From Neoceratodus forsteri (Eukaryota; Chordata; Ceratodontiformes; Ceratodontidae), in contig CM028129.1 of NCBI GenBank assembly GCA_016271365.2, forward strand, positions 458,876,501 through 458,940,500: a stretch of 64,000 nucleotides of DNA. The letters run 5' to 3'. Both the position numbers and the translations under genes were made by a program. The notes beneath the pieces are model-generated. The model was not told the origin of the DNA and made no database searches. It saw nothing but the letters and a program-made list of their open reading frames with translations. Positions 47,340-58,490 of this stretch are shown here, piece by piece (positions within the stretch are counted from its first letter, which is position 1; each line of letters opens with the position of its first letter).

Positions 47340-47873
47340 CTATGGCTGTGGGATGCCGTGGTGGTCCAGCAGCAAGTGCAGCATTGAAAGTATTTGCTGC
47401 TGCTGTGCTTCCACTCTGTTAACTTGCTGCTCCAAAGCACTGAAACATGCATTGTTTTCCTCGAGCACTGCCCACACCAGGCCGAGGTCAGACTGTCTTG
47501 CACTGACTGTGGTGGGGTCCACTGCAGTGGGTAATCCAGGTAGTGGGGCTGGTGGTGGACAGGGTGGTGCTGGTGGCTGTGGTGGCAGTGGCGGTGGTGG
47601 AGCACCTGATGTAGTAGCCCTCCTCCTCCTGCTGTGGTGATGATTGCTGCGAGGCACATCTCCAACCCCAGTGGCGCCCTCAGCCACTGCCACAGAAGGG
47701 CCAGCAGGTGGACGCCCGGCCCCTTCCACGGCAGCCTGCCACTCTGCCCTGTGGTGGTTCAGCATGTGGGTGCACTGGCCACCAGTCCCCAAATGTGTCC
47801 CGGGGGGGCAACGGCACACCAGCACACCATACACACGGCACTCCACCACTGTGCTGTCTCCCCCCACACACAA
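47340..47873 (-). pseudogene. Opposite-strand BED-finger-like protein frame in the hAT
   Basis: 177 codons without an ATG start, opening just after a stop. Near the start: E-C-R-V-Y-G-V-L-V, then G-T-H-L-G-T-G-G-Q-C-T-H-M-L-N-H-H-R-A-E-W, a BED-type pattern in which one metal cysteine reads tyrosine. A proline-rich stretch and a C-terminal segment with hydrophobic heptads (A-L-E-Q-Q-V-N-R-V-E-A) follow. It is not the transposase. It may be a second hAT protein or part of another nested transposon. Sequence to about 48130 may hold its N-terminus in other frames. Confidence 0.5.
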
Positions 47874-48289
47874 TTAAAAACTCATACTGGGGAGCTGCGG
47901 GGGGACCAGACACAGTCCACACACATCAGGCACGAGTCCCACCACCACGTACAGTTGCCAGGGCCACCTTCTGTGGCTGTGGAGGTGGAGGAGGGGGCTG
48001 CTGGAGCCCCAATAGCTGCTGCTAGTGGTGGTGGTAGTAGTGGTGGAGAAAGTGGAAGTGCAACAGCCACCGATGGCACTGGTGCTACTGCTGCTGCTCC
48101 TGTTGCTTCTGCGGGGGAAAGCAACACTGGCCAGGAGTCTGGAGCAGTCCAACATCACACGACTGCCCCGCACCCCACAGGTCTACACTTCTCCCCTCCT
48201 AACGTGCCCATGGGCCAGTGACTCGCCTTCTCCAACATGACCCTCCATCCTCCCGAGTCCGTGGGATGACACACACATACAGACAGTGG

Positions 48290-48328
48290 ACACACACACA
48301 CACACACACACGCACACACATACACACA
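48290..48328. repeat. (CA)n microsatellite
   Basis: CA run with single-base interruptions. Confidence 0.95.
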
Positions 48329-48639
48329 GTCAGTCACACACACAAAACAAAACAAAAACAAAACTTATACAAAAAAATTCACTAACAAAAAAAATACTAA
48401 GACAATACAAAAACTAAATAAAATAGCTTTTAAAAAAGCTGCTTGTTTGTTTTGGGTTCTGGCAGTAAAAAGAAACGAAAGCCAAGCAAACTCCTCTACT
48501 CTCATAATTTTGCTTTCTCCCTCTACAAATGCAAAGGAGAAAGTGAAACTGCTTCTCTGACTCACTTCCTTCCTGCCTGGCTAAAGCATGTGACTTACAG
48601 TACTGCAAGCCATGTGATGTGCCTGTTTTCTTCTCACTT

Positions 48640-48796
48640 TGCCTTACTTCACGTTAAGGCATAATGAGAACGTGAAGTGGTAACAATAATGCTAAGTGAG
48701 CACTTTACACGGCCCACTTCACGTTGTGCTCCAGAGACGTGAAGTGCCCACTGCGCGTCCACTTCATGGGTGGATTAATAATTTGCTGCATCTCTA
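48640..48796. promoter_or_regulatory. Right subterminal motif cluster of the hAT
   Basis: Five copies in alternating orientation of the motif acgtgaagtg: about 48646, 48669, 48713, 48736 and 48758. The same motif recurs near the left end. This is the arrangement expected for transposase-binding subterminal repeats. Function is inferred. Confidence 0.65.
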
Positions 48797-48856
48797 ATCA
48801 GGAAGGTTTTTCACTAGCCATGTGTCGGCCATGCAACAATAACATCATAGCAGGTG

Positions 48857-49700
48857 CCTGGTGGCTAGCACTCCCCCTCCCCGATCCCTAATGGTACATA
48901 AAGATCTTCCCTGGTAGTCTAGGGCACCCCCAGCCCTGATCCCCAATCCCCATATTTTAATGAATAAAGTAACATGGTAGTCTAGCGGTCCCCCCAGCCC
49001 TAAACCCCAGTTCCCAAACCCCATGTATTAATGGATAAATTAACCTCATAGTCCAGCTGTCTCCCCTGCCCTGATCCCCAATCTTGACCCCATGTAGTAA
49101 TGAATAAATTAAGCTGGTAGACTAGCAGTCCCCACAGCCCATCCCCAATCAGCTTGAAAAATATGACAAATCCTTCACTGGTAGTCTAGTTGCCCCCCAT
49201 CCCCCACCCAAGTTGACAGTGCCCCACCACCTGCCCCCCCGCAATCCTCAAACCAGTGACTGGTACAGCCCCCCACACACCTCCATGGCTGGCCACTGAC
49301 TGAACTATCAATGAGTTATATGCACTCATTAATACAAGGGGATCAGGACTCAGTGATGGAGGGACCACAAGACTATTGGGTAGCTTTATTCATTAATACA
49401 TGGGGGTCAGGGATCAGGGATTGAGGCTGGGAGGACCACTGGACTACCAGGTTAATTTATTCATTAATATATGGGGATTGGGGCTAGGGACCCTGCAAGA
49501 CCATCAGATTACTTTACCCATTAATACAGGGGGTCAGCAATCGGAGATTGGGGCTGGAGGGATCGCTAGACTACCAGATTAATTTATTCATTAATAGATG
49601 GGGAGTGGGGATTGGGGCTCTTGTAGGTGCCCTAGACTACCAGGGAAGATTTGTATGCATGATCAGGGACCGGGGCTGGGGGACTGGGCACTTAATACAC
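48857..49700. repeat. Long palindrome built of about 75-bp units
   Basis: Two arms mirror each other around about 49290; for example atcttccctggtagtctagg (from 48902) pairs with a run ending near 49655. Each arm consists of roughly four or five repeats containing ctggtagtctag, ccccagcc and ccccaatcccc, plus tattaatgaataaatta. The centre is a spacer with caatgag/ctcatt symmetry. Probably the fold-back core of a DNA transposon whose ends I cannot fix. The blocks recall 13960-14920. Confidence 0.85.
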
Positions 49701-49734
49701 CGGGACTGGGACCGTGGCACATTGTCACGACCCG

Positions 49735-49791
49735 CCAGAGGACAACTAAGCCTCTGGCTGGTCTAATGGTACTTAGACAGTTGTCCTCTGG
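49735..49791. repeat. Small exact hairpin
   Basis: 13-base perfect inverted arms ccagaggacaact (49735-49747) and its complement at 49779-49791 around a 31-base loop. Confidence 0.8.
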
Positions 49792-50879
49792 GGGAGTTTT
49801 TAGAATGTTGATTTAGGGGATGTGACAGCTTGCATCTGCTGCAAGCCCCCTAGCACCATGTTGCATCCCCTTTTTGTGTGCAAGGCTAGTGCAAGCCCTG
49901 TTTAGTGCATGCAGCCTTCGTTTGACACAGGTTGATTTCCAGAATAGCTCCTGGTGTATCTTTTGATGCAACTGGTGCCACTTGCCTCAGAAAATGCAGG
50001 CACCTTGCATCCCTCTAAGGCCTTTGAGAATTGGGCCAATGGACTGTATTCAGCTCTAAAAATCTTTTATTTTTTTCCTCACAGATCAAGTATCCAACAT
50101 TTCCAATGGTCACATAGTGAGCTGGTTTTACTATGTGCAAGCACAAGCACTTGTTTTTTAACATATTTTTTCCACCACTCTGGACCAAGACAGGGACCTC
50201 CTTCAACCCCAGCTAGCTTGCCTGTATACTATCTTTTCTGCCACCTATCCAGTCAGGAACCACCAGCCCATCTGTAACACACTGCTGTACTACCCCCTGG
50301 CTTACCCCCAGGGCAGGGTACACCTTCATCTCCACTGCATTTCTTCTCTGCTGTCTGGCCACCCCCTGTGGAGGTGAAGACTGGAGGTATCCCTGGCAGA
50401 AGGTGGTTTGGTTCCAGTGGTGGATGGACTGAGGCTTCATACTCCCTGTCCTGCACCTCATTTTCCTATTATCTCTGTCCCTCCCACCCCTCTAGAAGCA
50501 TGCAATGGGATTGATGTGTTGGCAGAGCTGGTATGACCAATCCACATGCTCAGTCTGAGGGTACCTCCCTTTCAGTTACTGAACCACTGCACTGCCATGG
50601 TCATGGTCCATGGTCACCCAGGTAGCAGTAATGCAGCAGGTCACAACACCCTCCCTCCCCAGAGGGATGCTTGGTCCTACCCCCGCCAACCCTGGGTCAT
50701 CAGTGCCATGAATAATAGCTCTACCGCTGTGCCAACTGGCTGGCCTAAGCACCAGCACTTCTGTTCATTAGAAGGCAGCTGGTTGTGGAAGAGGGTAGGT
50801 TGTGCTAGTGTGTGCTTCACTCATTTAAAAAGAAATTGGTGCTGAAGGGGAAGGCAGGTGGGAGGACCGTGCTGCCAGC
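49792..50879. other. Unassigned moderately GC-rich stretch
   Basis: Several open frames on both strands (for example 49954-50277, 50461-50213) have no recognisable domain. It could be the other flank of the GC-rich block at 54341-56140 separated by the Penelope-like element, but I could not match the two. Confidence 0.3.
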
Positions 50880-50910
<31 letters not shown>

Positions 50911-50962
50911 GTGTGCGTGTATGTGTGTGTGGTGTGCATGCATGTGTGTGCAGATGTGTGTG
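50880..50962. repeat. (TG)n microsatellite
   Basis: TG run broken by TA, GTG and CA units, just upstream of the Penelope-like element. Confidence 0.95.
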
Positions 50963-52369
50963 TGATATTCATTTGAAAGAAAAATGAGCACTAAAAAAAA
51001 GCTGCAGGCCATGGTGGTGGGCAGATGTTCTGGTCACCCATTGTGGAAGTTTTTTGTTAATATTAAAACAAATATGTTAGAAGACTGTTTCCCAGGGAGT
51101 GCTGAGGTGATAAGAGACCTGTCTATGCAAATGAGGGAGGCACCTAAAAACCTGGCACAAAACATTGGAAACTTGGAACACAAGAACTGTTGATTAGAAT
51201 GGCATGGACTTACACTGACACAACATTTACAGTATAATAGGATACCACGTGGGTTGAGAATCAGTGCTGAACCAAACTTAGGGATTAAATCAAAAAAACT
51301 TGATAACAAATGGGATGGCATTAGGAACAGAGCCAGCCGTAATTTTCTGTATGCACTGATTTAGGTGATCATGGGTGAAAGACAAACACTGGAAGCAGAT
51401 ATAAGAGTAGTAGAAGACTCATTAAAACTAAAAACACAAGAGGATGAATTCAAAAAGAACCCAGAAGACATCAAACAAAAATTAGCAGAGTATGAAGAAC
51501 AACTGAAACAACAATAAATAAAAATATTTATCAGAGGTACTAATGATTACAGAGAAGGTAGAGTCTATACTTATAAAGAAATTCAGCAAAAATCAGTAAT
51601 TTTAGTGTAATACCTATAACACATATGAAAGCTCTGATAGTGACAATAGTTATGCCAGCAATGCCGAAAAAGAAAGCAGTAGCAAAGAACCATTACGACT
51701 GATTCCCCAACAGCCAGGAACTTCATCAGGAAAGGGAACCAAGATATGACTTAAGAAACCCATTCCCACCAAGAGATTTACATAGACAAGGGAAGGATTC
51801 GGGGGCAGGGAGAGAAGGCGAGGTGGAAGGCAAACAGGACCACCAACTATAAACAGAGGCAGGAACCAATAGGGACCAATGTAATTCCAATATTTAACTT
51901 AAGCAAAAGAAGCATAACTCCTATAGAAAGGAAAGTCCTGAGATTAGGGTTATCTTTTGCACCCACACAGTCAGATAACCTGTTGGATTTGGAAGTTGAC
52001 CTGCAAACATTTTTTAGAACTATAAGATTAAAAAATCAATTTGGGCAGGAATCACGACAAAATCAAGACACATATCAGCAAAAGTTGAAACAAACTATGC
52101 AAATCAAGTCTAAGTATAACCCCTCCATTGGATGACACACTGTTGAATTGACTCATTCTGTAAAAATGTAGAAAAAGGAGTGATGGGGTTGTTTAAAAAC
52201 AGGGATGACCTAACACCACACCGTAGGAATCTATCTAGAGCAGAGAGAACAGCACTAGGTACAATAAAAAATGATGCCAGCATTGTAATCAAAAATGCAG
52301 ATAAAAGGGGGAGGCATAGTCATACAAGACAGAGAAGACTACAGGAAAATGTGTCTAAGATTATTAAAT

Positions 52370-53290
52370 AACACTGATAACTATGAACTATTGCCAAGTG
52401 ATCCAACCTCTGCCATTCAGACAGAAATCAAGAGTGTGTTAGAAGAATTTTCTGCTATGGGTTGGATTTAACCATGGGAGGCAGATATACTTATAAATTA
52501 TTTCCCCAGATTACCTACTTTTTGTGCAATACCAAAAATTCATAAAAGCCTGACAGACACTCCTGGGAGACCAATAGTTTCCAGAATCAGTTTGCTTTTT
52601 GAACCATTTTCAGAATACATTAACTTCCACTTACAACCACTTACAGAAACCACACAATCATATGTTAAAGAAGCAACAATTATGATTTTGAAACTAAAAC
52701 AAATCTCAGGACAAGGTATAGATGGAGATACATAATTGGTTACACTAGATGTGGCAGATCTATATACATCGATCCCTTAGCAGGAGAGAGTAGAATATCT
52801 TGGGGACATGTTAGATAAAAGAGAAAGAGTGGCCAAGTCACATACTAGAGTTTTACAGAGCATGGCAGAAATAATGCTCAACAAAAATTACTTCGAGTTC
52901 GATGGTAAATTCTACCAAAAAAACAGAGGAACAGCAATTGGGTCCACAATGACACCAATCTATGCCAATACATACATGAATAAGTTCAAAGAAAAACTTA
53001 TCCATGAACCAAATAACAATCAGTTTCACACACAGATAAAGACGTGGCTCAGATATACTGATGGTATATTCATGATATGGCAGGGAACAAAGAAAGAATT
53101 GGTAATTTTTCATGATGAATTGAATCAAAAAGACCAAAACTTGAAATTTGCAATGAGTTTTGATGAACCACAACTGCCATACCTTGACCTAATGCTCAGG
53201 AAGGTAGGAGGTAAAATAGAAACTACTATATTTCAAAAAAGTACAGCTAGAAACACAATATTACACAGCAATAGTTTTCAAGAATGAAAA
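52370..53290 (+). pseudogene. PLE reverse transcriptase
   Basis: PLE RTs are related to telomerase. Readable blocks: A-I-P-K-I-H-K (about 52530) and R-P-I-V-S-R (about 52568), L-D-V-A-D-L-Y-T-S-I-P (about 52747), then a clean frame 52808-53287 with G-T-A-I-G-S-T-M-T-P-I-Y-A-N (about 52930) and the catalytic box R-Y-T-D-G-I-F-M-I-W (about 53050). The expected box is R-Y-x-D-D; the second aspartate is glycine, which should abolish catalysis. Confidence 0.9.
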
Positions 53291-53627
53291 TTAAAAGACA
53301 GCATACCATATTCACAACTCACTAGAGTCAAAACAAATGGTAGCAGGAAGGAAAATGCAGACAGGGAAATAGAAAATATGCTGGACAGATTCAGGGACTG
53401 AAAGTACAATTATTGGACATTGAAAACAGCAGAACACAAAATAAAAAATAAAAGGAGAGATGAGCTTTTGAATCAAGGAACAGGAGACACTGAGGAATCT
53501 AGGGTAGTTTTTTCTACTAAGCATAACCATAAAATGCCTGAGATTAGGATAATCAATAAATACTAGTATCTGGTCCAGATAGATAATTAACAAATCAAAT
53601 GTTACAGAACAGACCCATTATACATTA

Positions 53628-54173
53628 GTGGCAAAAAAAGTTAAAATTAAAAAAGATCAGGTTGTACAATCCCAATTCAAACTACCAGAAGCACATGGAG
53701 ATCAGCTATTATTTAGCCCATTAGCACCAGGGATGGTACCATGTGGGAATTGTTCTGTTTGTAGTCACACAACAAAAAAACAGCTATTCACACATCCCCA
53801 TATTGGAGCAAATTTTAAAATATGTCAACATATAACCTGCACTACAGAGGGGGTTATATACATAATACAATGCCCTTGTGGCATGTTGTATATTGGTCAG
53901 ACTGGACGAATGCTCAAAACTAGGATACAGGAGCATAAAGGGGACATTAGGAGAAGAGATGAGACCTCACCAGTAGTGACACACTTTAACGAGGCAGGAA
54001 ATAATGGGGCATCATTGAGGTTTTGGGGACTTGAAAAGGTATCACAGGCACCAAGAGCAGGAAGTATCAGAGATCAACTTCTAAATGCTGAAATGAGATG
54101 GATTTTTTACATGAGAACACTAGAAAGATCTATTGGCACGAATGTTGAAACAAACTGGTCAGTGTGCACTTAG
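53628..54173 (+). pseudogene. PLE C-terminal domain with GIY-YIG endonuclease
   Basis: A 181-codon open frame with a cysteine-rich part (C-G-N-C-S-V-C at about 53740) and then the nuclease: G-V-I-Y-I-I-Q-C-P-C-G...L-Y-I-G-Q-T-G-R (about 53850-53910), H-K-G-D-I-R-R and a downstream E-M-R-W-I-F segment, all as in PLE nucleases. The domain looks intact; it is cut off from the RT by stops between 53287 and 53628. The frame ends at a normal-looking stop at 54171. Confidence 0.92.
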
Positions 54174-54340
54174 GGTCTCCTTTGACTGATACAAATATGG
54201 GTGTTGTTACACAATCTCATATATTGCACAGAAAGAAACAGAAAGGAATGGAGAGATTTACTTTCAGAACAAAAAACAACATCATGCAATAGAATAGCAA
54301 CAGTTCTGGTAAAAACTAAGAGATGTGTGAACACACTGGC

Positions 54341-56140
54341 TGAGATATTCAGAATTGCACCAGAGGCCAGTGCAAGTCAAATGCACCACAGAAAAGTGGG
54401 TGCCATATTCAGAAGTTGCACCACCAGAAATGCGCCAGCACAAGCCGGCTGAATATGGCAAAGAAACCAGAAATGTGCTGGCACATCCATGGAAGTGCAG
54501 AGCAAACCTGCACACAGACCCAGGGGGCAGTGCAATCACAAGAGGACCAAGGACACAGCCAAGGAAGCATAGGGACAAAGGGCACAGGACCCCACCAGCA
54601 GGGCACACCAGTGCCAACAGAGGCACAGAGCAGGAAGGGAACACTGGGCAATACAGGATGGAGCACAGCCACCAACAGTGGTGCTGTGCACTGCACCGAC
54701 CATAGCCAGTCCATGGCCGTGCGACAGGACCAGGCACCAGAACAGCACCCCAGAAGACAATGGTGGTCCGACCATCAGGTGACAGGTGGGGACAATGGCC
54801 AATGCATGGCCGCCAAGGGTGCCCCCACCACAGGTCACCAGTCAGCTGGCTGTGGCCAATGCCAGTCTGCAACGGGTGTCCACCTCCATGTCCCTGGACA
54901 CAAACATACTCATGGCCCACACCTCCATAGCAGCACCAATGCCAGGCACTGAATGAGGCAGGACCCAGGCAAGTGGCCACACCCCACAGGACTGGGAGCT
55001 CAACAGTGGATGCACACATCCAAACCCCAGTGGGCAGACTAGTCCAGCAGTACACCTAGGTCTGTGCACAACCCCCACACCCCCACCTGCCTTCCCACCC
55101 CTGACCACAGCCCCATGGTAACCATGATGACACACAACAACCGAACCCGGGAGACAGCCTCCACCACAATGTGACACACCACTGGACACAGCAGGGAACC
55201 CCAGTAACTCCACACATCCCCTCCTCATGCCAACACCATGGACCAACACCTGACAACTGCAGCATGGCTCCACACGCCAAAGCAGATATGGACACAGGCG
55301 TGTAGCAAAATATGAATGAATGAATGAAAACTTTATTTTTATACAAGAAATTCTAATCATTAGGATTATACAATCCTGTTCTCAAGATAGTCCTGTTTAT
55401 ATTTCACTTAGTTACAACTAAACATATAACACATGATGTATAAATAAGCGCTTTATAACATGTGAACAACAGTACTCAATAAACTGGAACAGGGGTCAAG
55501 AACGGGGAGGTAGAATGTAGGATGGGGACAGGTAACGGGCTGTACAGTAGGATGGGGGACTGCAGGGGAATAGGGATAGTGAGGGAAAAGGGGGCTATCT
55601 ACAAAAGGCCTAATGCTGACCATGACTGGGTGTCCCTCTATGCCACATCTCCCTCCTTATTGCCGTTGTCACCCTCTGGATGGATGTAATGACCAAGAGG
55701 ACCCTCTGCATCACAACGAGTATCTGGTGCAGTGTCCTTGTCTGTGCCCTCATAGCCCCTTGCACCACTGGCCAGCTGACACCTAGGGGATGGGACAAGA
55801 CAGGCAATCAGTGCAATGCCCCAAGGACCCCTGCCAATCCACAGCACGCATTGGACAGTGGGGGCACACACCCATGGAGAGACCAGAATGGACCCTCACA
55901 CAGAGGGCAATGCCAGCCATCCACACAGCACACCACTGTGGTGCAGGAAGGTGGAGGGTGCAGCGCAGCATGCACATGATTATACAGTGATGTACACATG
56001 GCACAGAGCAATGGCAGTGCTGCAGCACAAATGGTGGAAGCTGTGTGCATGCCAACCCCCAACAGCCAGTATATAGCGGCCAAGGGATGGCCACAGTGGC
56101 ACATATAATGGACTGTGTGACACACACGGCTGTTCAGGCA
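54341..56140. other. GC-rich block of unknown origin
   Basis: Much richer in GC than its flanks, yet poor in CpG and rich in TpG and CpA, as in decayed methylated CpG-rich DNA. Minus-strand frames such as 55807-55610 have hydrophobic heptads (V-V-M-Q-R-V-L-L-V-I), which recall the tails of DNA-transposon accessory proteins, but I recognise no family. A TTTTCATTCATTCATTCAT tract with AATAAA on the minus strand near 55316-55335 looks like a retroelement 3' end. An exact 11-base inverted pair lies at 54402-54412 and 54449-54459. Confidence 0.35.
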
Positions 56141-56324
56141 CATGGCATGCTACAAAATGCCAGAATCTGGAATTCTTCATAAAGGAGAAGGGCAACAGGT
56201 CAATTGACAGCATTTCCGCTACAGCAGCATTCAGTTCACATGACACCATATGACTGGATGGGTAATTCATGTTCGGCAAAAGACTGCAACGGGCTGAGTT
56301 GTTACCTGTTTTGCATGTGGTGTG
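56141..56324 (-). pseudogene. hAT copy 2: start of the catalytic core
   Basis: It reads L-N-A-A-V-A-E-M-L-S-I-D-L-L-P-F-S-F, matching 36001-36060 of copy 1 almost residue for residue, then loses similarity near 56140. The catalytic aspartate region is not present. Confidence 0.88.
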
Positions 56325-57909
56325 TGTGGTAGAGCTGTCGCCCAGAATGGGAGGAATGTTTGAGAGGGCTCTTCCAATTTTTCTTCTTCTTCACACCTAA
56401 ATTCTGTTGCAACAGCATTCATACTACTATCCTTTTCTATCCTGTGCTGTAGGCTGGCCTCCTACACCCCTCTTCATATTTTCTGTTTTCTTTTCTGCCC
56501 CTCCAACGTTGTCTCCTGCCAGTGGGCTGCTCTCTACATACTGCCAAACCTGTCTGTAATAGTTGCTGCCCAATTAATTGTAATTTTGCCAGTTATTATT
56601 AAAGGTTGTGAAAACTGTGATGCTAGCCTGCTGTAATGCTAGCAAGCCCTGCATGAACGTGCAAGAGGACGTAGCTTCACGGCATTGCCATTTGTTTAAT
56701 TTCATTCTGTGTCTGCAAAACATCCCTGTTGCAGTGTTTAGAGTCCTTCATGTTTGTGGACTCAGTAAAATCGGGATAGTTCTGTGAATTAAACCCCTGC
56801 TTTGCCCTATGTAAAGGTAAAAGCAGCTATTTACATGTAAAGTGCTCTGGGTTTGAATGTCAGCACATTTAGGAGAATTTAAGAAAATGGTGACTCGGAG
56901 CGAGCTCACAAACTCAGGAATTTTGTAGTGTATGCTCCTGCCCCATGGCTACCCTGCTTCTCTACGGGAAATTCGGTATTGGATGCTCAGTAGAAAAGAG
57001 CTACCTTAAAATGTGTAGCCTGGAAAAGGAATGTTATTCTCTTGACATATTGTAGCTAGCTTGAGAAGCGCGTGGCTCCATGGAGCTTCTTTTACCTTTA
57101 GAAAAGTTGTGTGTTCCCGCTCTGTGGCCTCCCCGCTTTCCCAAGTGCTGCCATGCAGTGAAATACATTATTGTGAACAGAACTCAGTCTGGGTCTAAAT
57201 AAAAGGAATTGTATTCTGATCCTAAAGTGGTATATTAGTGGAGGATTGTTTTACCTTTAAGTTAGGAGCTTGAAGCACTCCAGTTCCAGTAGTGCCCCAC
57301 CCTCTTGTTCTGCAGCCATTTTTCTTGCAATTTCTTTCAGTCCCCAAACCTTTTAACATTCAAAATTAAGAGCTACATAAGGTCTTTCTTGAATCTTACA
57401 CGCATGGTTGTGCACAGGCCTTGCATGTTGAAGAAAGATGTTAAAAATGATTTGAATATAAACATGTCTTCACTCTGTCTCCTGAGATTTAACCTTCTCA
57501 AAACCCTTTGAAAATAAAACTCTTGCATCTATTTTGGTAGCAGGAACCTTATTAATTGTCTCTGTATATCCAAATGTGTTTTCTACAATAAAGCTGCTAC
57601 CTAACTATGAGAAGTCTTACCTTGCAACCTGCTGCAGTCCCTGTTCCTAAGGGACAGGGCCCCAAATGGTTGCTAGTCTTATAGTGAGGTTTCTGTAAGT
57701 CATAGCTGAATGGGTGGAGCTTCCAAACCCATTATAAGGAAAATGGGTTTATTTACATTGTTAAATTCCAATCCTTATCAAATATAGTGTGATTTTAAAA
57801 TTATTTGCTTCCTAAATACTGTGAATGCATTTCTGATAATGATTAAGCGTAGGGAAATACTGTGTATATGTTTAGGAGGCGGAGCCTACAATCATGTGAC
57901 CATATAGTG

Positions 57910-57917
57910 TATAAATA
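57910..57917 (+). promoter_or_regulatory. TATA box of the solo LTR
   Basis: TATAAATA about 150 bases upstream of AATAAA, within a GC-box-like context (aggcggagcct near 57877). Promoter role is positional inference. Confidence 0.55.
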
Positions 57918-58066
57918 CATGAAGGTTGATTCAGCAAGCAGATCAGTTCAGCCTGAGAGCAGGTTGAGGACACAGAGGGTGGGACTGATGATGTAAAGTC
58001 CTAGCTGTGTACTGTTGTTTTTCTTCATTTATTCTGCTTTATTGCAAGTTATTCTTTTTCCTTTTT

Positions 58067-58072
58067 AATAAA
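58067..58072 (+). terminator. Polyadenylation signal of the solo LTR
   Basis: AATAAA followed by a small inverted repeat (acacactaaagtgtgt) and then T-rich U5. Confidence 0.55.
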
Positions 58073-58143
58073 TACACACTAAAGTGTGTTTAGTACCTTA
58101 CTTTGTTGTCAAGTGTCTCTTTCTCCCACACTCCACTATGACA

Positions 58144-58490
58144 GTGTGACAAATGGCTCTGCTCTGCAAACGGCCATGGGTGGGGTTCTTTTGCCATGTG
58201 AAGAAGAGGGGTGCACAGGTGACACTGACAAATCCACAAACAATGATATTTTACCCATTTTAAGCACATGGGTTGATGTTGGACTACAAATACTGCTGCA
58301 TAGACCACCACCACTGCTCCTACTCTGACTACCATTTGACAACGATTCAAAATCATCATCTTCCTCATGCCTGTAGTAATCCTCAGTTGTTATGTCACCA
58401 TTTCTACAGACATGGCTACTTGTTGGGCTACTTATAGTCATGGAAGTTGATAACATGATTAATAAGGTGGATGAGGGTGAACGCCCCATT
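58144..58490 (-). pseudogene. hAT copy 2: linker after the BED finger
   Basis: T-T-E-D-Y-Y-R-H-E-E-D-D-D parallels R-A-E-D-Y-Y-R-H-D-E in copy 1 (35630). It also keeps the short M-L-S-T-S-M-T block. Acidic and serine-rich; interrupted on both sides by insertions. Confidence 0.85.

Larger units (their letters stand above)
31380..48796 (+). mobile_element. Large hAT transposon, complete ends, with nested insertions
   Basis: The ends TAGTGATGG (left) and TAGAGATGC (right, read inward) are flanked by identical 8-bp duplications atcaggaa at 31372-31379 and 48797-48804. Inside are a broken BED-finger transposase on the plus strand (about 32720-43840) and an opposite-strand BED-like frame (47340-47873). 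There are also subterminal motifs of type ACGTGAAGTG, two tandem arrays and a palindromic MITE. Removing the CR1 (32950-34708) and the Tx1 LINE (36975-42905) leaves about 9.7 kb, large for a hAT. A second, inverted copy of the family occupies 56141-64000. Confidence 0.9.
50980..54340 (+). mobile_element. Penelope-like element (PLE) with GIY-YIG endonuclease
   Basis: One long decayed plus-strand frame (about 51100-54173) has a lysine/glutamate-rich N-terminal part, the PLE RT and a C-terminal GIY-YIG nuclease: the canonical PLE order. A short 3' noncoding part follows. No terminal repeats could be matched, so both borders are approximate. Stops occur about every 100-200 bases in the first half and fewer after 52800. 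Confidence 0.9.
56325..58143 (+). mobile_element. Solo LTR (1.8 kb) inside hAT copy 2
   Basis: TGTGGTAGAG...CTATGACA with a perfect 5-bp duplication gtgtg at 56320-56324 and 58144-58148. Comparison with hAT copy 1 shows that removing the LTR and one duplication rejoins the transposon correctly. TATAAATA at 57910-57917 and AATAAA at 58067-58072 give plus orientation. No internal coding part. Its sequence is not obviously related to the LTR at 11981. Confidence 0.88.

Noticed and set aside
47634..48221. Plus-strand open frame of 195 codons, glycine/alanine/serine-rich
   Set aside because: It lies opposite the better-supported BED-like frame, and its low-complexity composition follows from GC-rich triplet repeats.
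31190..50060. Outer inverted similarity between 31190-31370 and 49830-50060
   Set aside because: Only short words such as gagaattgggc match. Too weak without an alignment to claim that a host fold-back element was split by the hAT.
54282..55055. Minus-strand open frame of 257 codons
   Set aside because: Cysteine/tryptophan-rich composition typical of noncoding TG/CA-rich DNA. No motif, and several other frames are open over the same bases.
11981..58143. The two solo LTRs belonging to one family
   Set aside because: They share length, signals and TG/CA ends, but I could not match their sequences in U3 or U5.
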